From positions 1 through 6,623 of the forward strand of contig JACZIY010000349.1 of NCBI GenBank assembly GCA_014860845.1: a stretch of 6,623 nucleotides of DNA. The letters are read 5' to 3'. Below, in pieces: positions 1-5,142 of the stretch. The first letter of the stretch is position 1. Every line of letters begins with the position of its first letter. The position numbers were made by a program, and so were the translations under genes. The stretch comes from Anaerolineaceae bacterium (lineage in GTDB: Bacteria > Chloroflexota > Anaerolineae > Anaerolineales > Anaerolineaceae). Below the pieces are notes generated by a model that saw nothing but the letters and a program-made list of their open reading frames with translations, was not told the DNA's origin and did not search any database.

Positions 1-2
1 CC

Positions 3-1130
3 TTCAAGGAAGTTAATACTATAACAATCAATTGCAAAAAAAGTGTTTTGGTTCGAAGGTGGGAAAATGATCAAGTGGAAGTCCGCTATCCCGGGAATAA
101 GGAATGTGATTTTAATCTTGATAACGGTGTTCTTGATATTGTAGCCAAAAGTTATTTGATACTTTCTGTTCCAAAAAATATCCAATTTGTCATAGAAAGA
201 ATTTATGGAAACCTGGAGACTGTGGGCGATTTGGGGAAAATATTAATTGAAAATGTGAGTGGAAATTGCTCCATTCAATCATCGGAAAGTTTGACCATAG
301 AGAATGTCAGTGGTAATTGTAAAATAGGTTACATCAATTCGAATGCAAATATTCGAAATGTTGGTGGAAATCTTAACTTCATTGTTGAAAATGGGGTATT
401 GAGCATCAATGGCGTAGGTGGAAATCTAACTGGGAAAGCCGATAACATCAGTCTTACCACTTCCGTTGGTGGAAATCTAAAAATTATGACCAATCGATTT
501 GATGGAAAAGAAAATCAATTGCGAGCTGGTGGAACAATTAAACTCAATATTTCTGATCTTGATAATACCGTAATTAACGCCAGAGCAGGTGGTATTGCTT
601 CAATGAATTATCAGGAATCCAATGAAAAATTTACCAATGGAAAATTTGAAAAAAAGTTTGGCAGTGGTGAAAAGGCAGTCCAATTAAAAGCTGGAGGAAA
701 TATAAAAATCAGTGATGGAGAAGCTGATTTTGATATAAATCAGAATTTTGGATCAGCCGATGATGATTATGTGGATGAGATTGAACATAAATTTGAAGCG
801 AGAGCATTACAAAGCAGTGGTTTTGATTTTTCGGACTTATTTGAAATCGATGGCGAAATAGGTGAAAAAATTCGAGAAAAAACCCAAATGGCTGATGAGA
901 AGATCCAAAAAGCAATGGAGAAAATGGAAAGAAAATTTTCCTTCAAAGAAGAATTTGGTATGCCGCGACCTCCTCGCCCGCCTCGTCCACCGGTCGAACC
1001 ACAATCCAAAGGACCAAAATCATCACCGATTAGCACTGAAGAAAAAATGATGATTTTGCATTTGTTACAGGATAAGAAAATTACTGCAGAAGAAGCAGAC
1101 CGGTTATTAAGAGCATTGGAACAATCCTAA
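3..1130 (+). CDS. DUF4097-like repeat protein with C-terminal SHOCT-like module (5' end outside window)
   Basis: Partial gene. The frame is open to the left edge without a stop, and the residues before position 48 (FKEVNTITINCKKSVLVRRW) fit a beta-strand lead-in typical of DUF4097-like proteins. The TTG at 48 has no Shine-Dalgarno sequence, so the true start is upstream. Counting residues from 48: residues 51-218 hold about nine Gly-Asn turns (YGN, SGN, SGN, GGN, GGN, GGN, then GGT, GGI, GGN), mostly 17-20 residues apart, as in a beta-solenoid. Residues 235-265 are acidic. Residues 268-300 are a highly charged probable helix or coiled coil, 305-318 an Arg/Pro-rich linker, and 331-358 a two-helix SHOCT-like module (ILHLLQDKKITAEEADRLL). 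No membrane helix is seen, so it is probably cytosolic. In Firmicutes, related architectures (YvlB, LiaX) are linked to envelope stress; a similar role here is inference. The next gene starts 16 bases downstream, presumably in the same operon. Confidence 0.82.
   Translation, partial: FKEVNTITINCKKSVLVRRWENDQVEVRYPGNKECDFNLDNGVLDIVAKSYLILSVPKNIQFVIERIYGNLETVGDLGKILIENVSGNCSIQSSESLTIENVSGNCKIGYINSNANIRNVGGNLNFIVENGVLSINGVGGNLTGKADNISLTTSVGGNLKIMTNRFDGKENQLRAGGTIKLNISDLDNTVINARAGGIASMNYQESNEKFTNGKFEKKFGSGEKAVQLKAGGNIKISDGEADFDINQNFGSADDDYVDEIEHKFEARALQSSGFDFSDLFEIDGEIGEKIREKTQMADEKIQKAMEKMERKFSFKEEFGMPRPPRPPRPPVEPQSKGPKSSPISTEEKMMILHLLQDKKITAEEADRLLRALEQS
198..701 (+). repeat. Tandem 17-20-residue coding repeats (Gly-Asn turn repeats)
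   Basis: In-frame repeats within the first gene. The SGN/GGN turns fall at residues 53, 71, 88, 106, 124, 141, 161, 181 and 216, counted from position 48. Some copies are still similar in DNA: GTTGGTGGAAATCT occurs at 360-373 and 465-478, and with one change at 414-427. Offsets are 54 and 51 bases, or 18 and 17 codons. An earlier pair with AATGTGAGTGGAAATTG-like sequence lies near 251 and 303. The regular period suggests a stacked beta-helix. This is a protein repeat, not a mobile or CRISPR repeat. Confidence 0.75.
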
Positions 1131-1135
1131 CCAAA

Positions 1136-1140
1136 AAGGA
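1136..1140 (+). promoter_or_regulatory. Ribosome binding site of the SHOCT-like membrane protein gene
   Basis: AAGGA lies six bases before the ATG at 1147, inside the 16-base gap after the preceding stop. It supports that start and cotranscription with the upstream gene. Confidence 0.6.
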
Positions 1141-1146
1141 CGAATC

Positions 1147-1767
1147 ATGGAACAGAATCGATTGGAAATTTTAAAAAAGGTTGAACTGGGTGAAATATCT
1201 TTAGAGGAAGCTTCCGACCTTCTATCTGAAATAGAAGAAAATCGGGTTGTTATTCACGAACAACCTGAAGTGATTTACAAAGAGCAAAGCATAAATGACC
1301 AGCCTACACTTTCTGACAAAAATGAAAAACCAGCCTGGTCTATTGTATTTTGGCTTATTCCATTGTTGTTTGGAGTTTTATTGACGGTTTTTTCCTCTAC
1401 ATGGTTATATCAAAATTATTTATCTTCAGGATTAGGTTTTAAATTCTGGTTGACCTGGATTCCTTTCTTAATTGGCGTGTTTCTAATTTATTTTGGATGG
1501 ATTTTACAACGTGCAAGTTGGATCCATTTAAACATAAAACAACCCAAAGGTGAAAGTCCACAAAGAATATTTTTGGCATTTCCTTTACCATTCCAGTTAA
1601 TAGGTTTTTTTCTGAGGATCTTCAAAGGAAAACTACCTTCCAATGTTTCTGGGTTGGATATAGAAGAATTAATGGTGACGCTTGACCAACAATTAAAAAA
1701 AGACGAACCCTTATATGTCCATGTAGATGATGAAGATGGAACAAAAGTCGAAATTTACATTGGATAA
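1147..1767 (+). CDS. SHOCT-like domain membrane protein, function unknown
   Basis: A 206-residue protein. Residues 5-32 (ILKKVELGEISLEEASDLL) form a two-helix SHOCT-like module closely resembling the C-terminus of the preceding protein. A polar linker covers 33-62. Two membrane helices follow, about 64-87 (rich in Trp, Leu and Val) and 99-120, joined by a short loop. The remainder has an amphipathic, Pro/Phe/Leu-rich stretch (141-164), an acidic helix (169-184), and a terminal beta hairpin (LYVHVDDEDGTKVEIYIG). Both ends would face the cytoplasm. I recall similar proteins beside DUF4097-like genes in Chloroflexota, but no biochemical role. The gene follows the repeat-protein gene by 16 bases and is followed by a terminator, so the two likely form the end of one operon. 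A plausible but unproven reading is that it anchors the soluble repeat protein at the membrane through the matching modules. Confidence 0.85.
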   Translation: MEQNRLEILKKVELGEISLEEASDLLSEIEENRVVIHEQPEVIYKEQSINDQPTLSDKNEKPAWSIVFWLIPLLFGVLLTVFSSTWLYQNYLSSGLGFKFWLTWIPFLIGVFLIYFGWILQRASWIHLNIKQPKGESPQRIFLAFPLPFQLIGFFLRIFKGKLPSNVSGLDIEELMVTLDQQLKKDEPLYVHVDDEDGTKVEIYIG

Positions 1768-1780
1768 AGAATAGACTTCC

Positions 1781-1811
1781 AAAATGCATCCGATTTGTCG
1801 AATGCATTTTT
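1781..1811 (+). terminator. Intrinsic terminator after the SHOCT-like operon
   Basis: The left arm at 1781-1793 (AAAATGCATCCGA) pairs with the right arm at 1798-1810 (TCGAATGCATTTT) at 12 of 13 positions, with one C-A mismatch, around a four-base TTTG loop. The right arm runs into a T tract (1807-1811, then CATTT). It starts 14 bases after the stop codon at 1767, as expected for a rho-independent terminator. The stem is rather AT-rich, so its strength is uncertain. The A-run on the left side could give weak termination on the other strand. Confidence 0.72.
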
Positions 1812-1887
1812 CATTTAATTTGTACAACTAAATCCGAAGATTTTTTTAATATAATTTAATTGGATCAACGATATATTTCAGTCCAGA

Positions 1888-1893
1888 TATAAT
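1888..1893 (+). promoter_or_regulatory. Candidate -10 box (TATAAT) for a leaderless transcript
   Basis: A perfect TATAAT ends six bases before the ATG at 1900, so a transcript would be expected to begin at or very near the start codon. With a 17-base spacer the -35 position (TCAACG, 1865-1870) matches TTGACA at only three of six bases. Another TATAAT lies at 1850-1855. The region is very AT-rich, so chance matches are likely. Confidence 0.4.
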
Positions 1894-1899
1894 GAATAA

Positions 1900-2529
1900 A
1901 TGCGAATGAGAAAAAGAACATTTATTTCTTTCCTGTTTCTTCCTTTATTTCTAATTTTGTTGATTTTTGTTAATTTTCCAAATCCAAGATTGGTAAGTGA
2001 AATCAATATCACAAATGAAATATCAAACCAATACACATTAAAAGTAAACCTCCCTGATAAAATCTGGTTAGGCCAATCAGAAAAAATCAATATTCAGCTA
2101 ACAAAAGACAATTCTCAATATGGGTTAATAAATAAGAACCATGTTCAATCTGATTTTGGCTCCAGAAAAATTCAAAATTTGGAAGTTGATTTTGTTATGA
2201 CGGGCGCAGAACTTACTCCACCTGGTATTTCCATTACCCCGATTATTGAGGGTAAAGACATAATTATGAATTGGAGGATAATGCCTATAACAGATCAGGA
2301 TGTTATTGGGACTGTTTGGATATACATAAATTATCTTTCTGATAGTGATAATGAAGAAAGTCAAAGAGAACTGATCTTTACCAGAAATTTATCAATAAAT
2401 ATCAAAAACATCTTCGGTTTGAAAATTGGACTAATTCAATGGGGTTTAACTATTTTCACCCTTCTTAATATCATATACCTGTTTAGTTTCTTTAGAAAAA
2501 TGAATGTCTTTAAAGGTTTCCAAAAATAA
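1900..2529 (+). CDS. Uncharacterised membrane-anchored extracytoplasmic protein
   Basis: A 209-residue protein I cannot assign to a named family. The N-terminus MRMRKR is followed by a hydrophobic helix (about 8-25) with no clear signal-peptidase site, so it is likely an uncleaved anchor. Residues 30-170 are polar and beta-rich, with a TPPGISITPIIEGKDIIMNW stretch (106-125) and a Tyr-rich strand (VWIYINYL, 139-146) that suggest an immunoglobulin-like sandwich. A second membrane helix covers about 174-198, followed by a short basic tail. This implies both ends inside and the domain outside. The start at 1900 has no Shine-Dalgarno sequence; an in-frame ATG at 1906 is an alternative. The gene sits alone between a terminator and the nuo operon, 145 bases from nuoA on the same strand. 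Hand-counted GC is about 32% over 1981-2280, lower than in nuoL. I faintly recall similar unnamed proteins in Anaerolineae. Confidence 0.75.
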   Translation: MRMRKRTFISFLFLPLFLILLIFVNFPNPRLVSEINITNEISNQYTLKVNLPDKIWLGQSEKINIQLTKDNSQYGLINKNHVQSDFGSRKIQNLEVDFVMTGAELTPPGISITPIIEGKDIIMNWRIMPITDQDVIGTVWIYINYLSDSDNEESQRELIFTRNLSINIKNIFGLKIGLIQWGLTIFTLLNIIYLFSFFRKMNVFKGFQK

Positions 2530-2602
2530 AAAACTATTATAATTACTAATAATTATTGATAAGAAATTCCCAAGTTGAAAATAAAGTAATAAAAATCCTT
2601 TG

Positions 2603-2611
2603 TGATAAAAT
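2603..2611 (+). promoter_or_regulatory. Candidate extended -10 promoter of the nuo operon
   Basis: TGATAAAAT reads as an extended -10 element: TGn followed by TAAAAT, five of six matches to TATAAT. The predicted start near 2618 would give an untranslated leader of about 57 bases. No -35 box is at a suitable distance; TTGAAA at 2575-2580 is 25 bases away. Extended -10 promoters can work without one. Confidence 0.4.
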
Positions 2612-2663
2612 GAACTTGCGTCGGCAGGTTGGGCGAGATTTATCAACAACTATGAAAAAAATT

Positions 2664-2669
2664 GAGGAG
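2664..2669 (+). promoter_or_regulatory. Ribosome binding site of nuoA
   Basis: GAGGAG lies five bases before the ATG at 2675 and fixes the nuoA start. An out-of-frame ATG at 2652 opens a nine-codon frame that runs through this site. Confidence 0.75.
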
Positions 2670-2674
2670 AGTCT

Positions 2675-3031
2675 ATGCTAAACCAATGGCTGTATATAGG
2701 TATATTTTTCATTATTGCAATGTTTTTACCAGCCGTTGCCATCTTTCTGGCACGTATCTTATCACCCAAAAAACCAACAAAAATTAAGAATTCAGTATAT
2801 GAATGTGGTATGGAAACATATAAACCTACCTGGATTCAATTTAAAATCCAATACTACCTGTATGGTTTAATTTTTTTAGTTTTTGATGTGGAAATAGTGT
2901 TTTTGTTCCCATTTGCAGTTGCATATGGAAAATTAGCATTATTTGCAGTTGTTGAAGCCATTATATTCGTACTTATCCTGTTGGGTGGGTATCTGTATGT
3001 GTGGCGAAAAGACGCTTTAACCTGGCAATAA
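2675..3031 (+). CDS. nuoA: NADH-quinone oxidoreductase subunit A
   Basis: A 118-residue protein of the NuoA/ND3 family, a usual length. It is a membrane subunit of complex I, which couples NADH oxidation and quinone reduction to proton transfer across the cytoplasmic membrane. Three membrane helices lie at about 5-27, 60-82 and 86-107. The hallmark YECG motif (42-45) sits in the long loop between helices 1 and 2, which in known structures lies near the quinone site. The acidic FDVEIVFLFPFAV motif (70-82) marks helix 2. The start has a strong ribosome binding site. This is the first gene of the nuo block and is followed after 20 bases by nuoH rather than nuoB, which normally comes next in complete 13- or 14-gene operons. 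Confidence 0.96.
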   Translation: MLNQWLYIGIFFIIAMFLPAVAIFLARILSPKKPTKIKNSVYECGMETYKPTWIQFKIQYYLYGLIFLVFDVEIVFLFPFAVAYGKLALFAVVEAIIFVLILLGGYLYVWRKDALTWQ

Positions 3032-3038
3032 TTCCAAA

Positions 3039-3044
3039 AGAGAG
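3039..3044 (+). promoter_or_regulatory. Weak ribosome binding site of nuoH
   Basis: AGAGAG lies seven bases before the ATG at 3052, within the 20-base nuoA-nuoH gap. It is purine-rich but weaker than the sites of the other nuo genes. Confidence 0.45.
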
Positions 3045-3051
3045 ATAAAGC

Positions 3052-4284
3052 ATGAAAATACTGGAATTTTTAAGTGACCCAATCATTGGAATTGAAACAT
3101 GGATTATGCAATTATTAGAAAATTGGGGGGTTGCACCTGAATGGCAAACCTTCCTGGTGTATTTAATAGGTGCAGCTATTCTCGGAACAGGGGCATTGTT
3201 AATTACATTAATTCTCATTTGGGCGGAACGAAAAATCATCGGCAGACTGCAAGACCGATTAGGTCCAAATAGAATTGGTCCCTGGGGAATTTTTCAACCA
3301 GTTGCAGACATGTTAAAGATTTTTATTAAAGAACATATTATTCCTGATGGCGTTGATCCAATCCCATACCATCTAGCTCCCATTATTTCCGTCGCATCCG
3401 TTCTTTTGTTATGGTCAGTTGTGCCTTTTTCAGATAGTGTTAGAGGATCGAATCTCAATGTTGCTTTGCTGTTCATCCTCGGTGTAGGTGGTTTAGGTGA
3501 GCTTGGTGTTATTCTGGCTGGTTGGGGATCCAACAACAAATATTCCATGCTGGCTGCCTTCCGTGCATCTGCACAAATGATTTCTTACGAAGTTCCCATG
3601 GCGATCGTCCTCCTGGCGACGGTAATATTGTCTGGATCGATGTCACTTGGAGATATTGTAAAATCACAAAACATTGCGTATATCTTTTTCCTGCCATTAG
3701 GAGCTTTCATTTTCTTTGTTGCTTCGATCGCAGAAAATGGTCGTGCTCCATTTGATTTAGCGGAAGCTGAGTCAGAACTGGTTGCAGGTTTTAATATGGA
3801 ATATTCGGGTCTTAAATTCGGAATGTTCTATGTAGCAGATTTCTTAAGAGCATTTACCTCCTCGGTGATCTTTTCGTCTATTTTTCTTGGAGGATGGAGA
3901 GGTCCAGGAGCAGAACAAATACCGATTTTAGGTTTTGTTTATTTATTAATAAAATCAGTAATCGTCTGGTTTCTGGGCGTCTGGATTCGTGGAAGCATGC
4001 CACGTTTCCGTGTAGATCAGATGATGGCTATTACCTGGAAATTCCTAACACCATTGGCTTTAGCTTTGTTTATCGTAGTGGCTTTTGTTTCGAAGTTGAT
4101 CGAAAACACAAATCAATGGCTGCAAGTTTTAATTTTTTTGGTGATCAATGTGGTGCTATTTGTTATTGGATTTGTGATTACCAAGAAATTCGAAAAAGAA
4201 AAAAAGCGCGCAATAGTCTCCTCTAAAAAGCGAGTTTTAGCACAACCAACAAACCCATTTACTCAATCGGAAATAGGAGGTTAA
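3052..4284 (+). CDS. nuoH: NADH-quinone oxidoreductase subunit H, long form
   Basis: A 410-residue protein of the NuoH/ND1 family, which forms much of the quinone chamber and links the membrane and peripheral arms of complex I. Signature regions are AERKIIGRLQDRLGPNRIGP (58-77), FQPVADMLKIFIKE (81-94), GWGSNNKYSMLAAFRASAQM (157-176) with ISYE (177-180), ENGRAPFDLAEAESELVAGF (228-247) with EYSG (250-253), and RGSMPRFRVDQMMAITWK (313-330). The common FDLPEAE has Ala in place of Pro. The protein is longer than E. coli NuoH (about 325 residues). It has roughly 25 extra residues at the start and an extension after about 345, carrying an added membrane helix (about 357-377) and a basic tail (EKEKKRAIVSSKKR). 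The frame is intact. nuoJ follows after one base, so translation is probably coupled. Confidence 0.96.
   Translation: MKILEFLSDPIIGIETWIMQLLENWGVAPEWQTFLVYLIGAAILGTGALLITLILIWAERKIIGRLQDRLGPNRIGPWGIFQPVADMLKIFIKEHIIPDGVDPIPYHLAPIISVASVLLLWSVVPFSDSVRGSNLNVALLFILGVGGLGELGVILAGWGSNNKYSMLAAFRASAQMISYEVPMAIVLLATVILSGSMSLGDIVKSQNIAYIFFLPLGAFIFFVASIAENGRAPFDLAEAESELVAGFNMEYSGLKFGMFYVADFLRAFTSSVIFSSIFLGGWRGPGAEQIPILGFVYLLIKSVIVWFLGVWIRGSMPRFRVDQMMAITWKFLTPLALALFIVVAFVSKLIENTNQWLQVLIFLVINVVLFVIGFVITKKFEKEKKRAIVSSKKRVLAQPTNPFTQSEIGG
4275..4280 (+). promoter_or_regulatory. Ribosome binding site deciding the GTG start of nuoJ
   Basis: A perfect AGGAGG ends five bases before GTG at 4286. The ATG at 4284, overlapping the nuoH stop, is followed at once by TGA and cannot start a protein. 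The Shine-Dalgarno sequence therefore serves the GTG. Confidence 0.8.
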
Positions 4285-4285
4285 T

Positions 4286-4810
4286 GTGACTCCCTTACAA
4301 ATTGTGTTTATCCTCGTCGCTTTGGTCACAATTGTCTCCGCCATATTCGTGGTCAGTTTACGAAAAATCTTTCATGCAGCTTTATGGTTGATTGTTACTC
4401 TGATGGGTGTAGCGATCATATTTGCTTTATTAGAGGCGAGTTTCTTTGCAGCTGTTCAAATCCTAGTGTACATCGGGGCTATCGCCATTATTTTGATATT
4501 TGCTATCATGTTAACCAGACACATCATGAGCGATGAAGAAATGCAAATCAATCGCTCATGGGGTATCGCGCTGTTACTTGTTCTGATATTTACAGTAATT
4601 TTCATCAGTCAGCTTTCCAGTAGTGATGTCATCAATACGATATTGACTCCTTTAGAATTTCAAGGGCAGGAAAGCATCATTGCATTTGGAGAAGGATTAC
4701 TTGATCCAGCTGGATATGCTTTACCTTTTGAGCTTGCGTCTTTATTGCTTTTAGGAGCTCTGGTAGGGGGTGTATATATTGCTATGGATAAAAAAGGAGG
4801 GGAGAACTAA
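4286..4810 (+). CDS. nuoJ: NADH-quinone oxidoreductase subunit J
   Basis: A 174-residue protein of the NuoJ/ND6 family, a normal length. It belongs to the complex I membrane arm, where its third helix helps link quinone chemistry to proton channels. About five membrane helices are seen: 3-24, 30-48, 54-76, 92-111 and 146-166. The family signature VYIGAIAIILIFAIMLT (61-77) contains the Tyr-Ile-Gly segment of that helix. The C-terminal PFELASLLLLGALVGG (147-162) is also typical. A polar loop (112-145) separates helices 4 and 5. The start is GTG, supported by a perfect ribosome binding site. The stop overlaps the nuoK start by one base (TAATG), pointing to translational coupling. Confidence 0.95.
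   Translation: MTPLQIVFILVALVTIVSAIFVVSLRKIFHAALWLIVTLMGVAIIFALLEASFFAAVQILVYIGAIAIILIFAIMLTRHIMSDEEMQINRSWGIALLLVLIFTVIFISQLSSSDVINTILTPLEFQGQESIIAFGEGLLDPAGYALPFELASLLLLGALVGGVYIAMDKKGGEN
4795..4804 (+). promoter_or_regulatory. Ribosome binding site of nuoK
   Basis: AGGAGGGGAG, inside the end of nuoJ, lies five bases before the nuoK ATG at 4810. It offers overlapping Shine-Dalgarno matches (GGAGG, GGGGAG) and so probably strong initiation. Confidence 0.7.
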
Positions 4811-5130
4811 TGATCCCACTTTCCTGGTATTTAATCTTAGCCGCAGTATTATTCGGTATTGGTATGTTTGGTGCCATTTCCCGAAAGAATGCTGTGGCAG
4901 TATTAATCAGTATTGAGTTAATGTTGAACGCAGTCAACGTTAATATTCTGGCATTCTGGCATTACCATTCTCAATCACTTGGATTTACAGAAATCAACGG
5001 ATTGGTTTTTGCAGCTGTTGTGATTATCGCGGCTGCTGCAGAGGTGGCAATTGGATTGGCAATCATCATTGCTGTATACCGCCTCAGAAAAACTGTCGTT
5101 GCTTCAGATATTAACATACTCAAAGGTTAA
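4810..5130 (+). CDS. nuoK: NADH-quinone oxidoreductase subunit K
   Basis: A 106-residue protein of the NuoK/ND4L family, close to the usual 100. It is a three-helix proton-channel subunit in the complex I membrane arm, related to Mrp antiporter subunit MrpC. Helices lie at about 5-23, 28-50 and 63-90. The two key membrane glutamates are present: E36 in SIELMLNAVNVNILAF (34-49) and E78 in AAAAEVAIGLAI (74-85). These correspond to E36 and E72 in E. coli. The loop between helices 2 and 3 (HYHSQSLGFTEING) is slightly long, which shifts the second glutamate. The ATG overlaps the nuoJ stop by one base. nuoL begins 12 bases downstream. Confidence 0.96.
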   Translation: MIPLSWYLILAAVLFGIGMFGAISRKNAVAVLISIELMLNAVNVNILAFWHYHSQSLGFTEINGLVFAAVVIIAAAAEVAIGLAIIIAVYRLRKTVVASDINILKG

Positions 5131-5131
5131 T

Positions 5132-5136
5132 GGAGG
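5132..5136 (+). promoter_or_regulatory. Ribosome binding site of nuoL
   Basis: GGAGG lies six bases before the ATG at 5143 in the 12-base nuoK-nuoL gap and fixes the nuoL start. Confidence 0.75.
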
Positions 5137-5142
5137 ATATCA

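Larger units (their letters stand above)
2530..2674 (+). other. Intergenic leader region upstream of nuoA
   Basis: These 145 bases carry no convincing gene. The left part is almost all A/T and includes a 7-bp AT-only palindrome (2539-2545 with 2550-2556), too weak to call a terminator. Then come a candidate extended -10 box, a 20-base patch with 15 G/C (2618-2637), and the nuoA ribosome binding site. With no terminator after the upstream gene, read-through into nuo is possible. Confidence 0.6.

Noticed and set aside
198..701. The repeats as a CRISPR array or mobile-element repeats
   Set aside because: They are in-frame, diverged and spaced by multiples of three, with no constant repeat/spacer structure.
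709..1050. Antisense and alternative-frame open frames across the end of the first gene
   Set aside because: They are His/Pro/Ser- or Lys-rich, lack ribosome sites, and overlap a frame with clear domains.
1830..1847. Second terminator (AAATC-CGAA-GATTT with a T run)
   Set aside because: The stem is five base pairs with a single G-C pair. The upstream hairpin at 1781-1811 explains termination better.
2539..2556. AT-only palindrome after the unrecognised gene, as a terminator
   Set aside because: The seven-base stem has no G-C pair and no T tract follows it.
2599..2618. Possible Rex-like redox operator (TTGTGA near the nuo promoter)
   Set aside because: Only the left half matches. The expected TCACAA partner is absent; GAACTTG stands in its place.
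2571..2618. Inverted hexamers CAAGTT and AACTTG
   Set aside because: They are 36 bases apart and the match does not extend beyond six bases. Chance is the simplest explanation.
2973..3755. Open frames on both strands overlapping nuoA and nuoH
   Set aside because: nuoA and nuoH show full family motifs in their own frames. The others have biased, motif-free translations.
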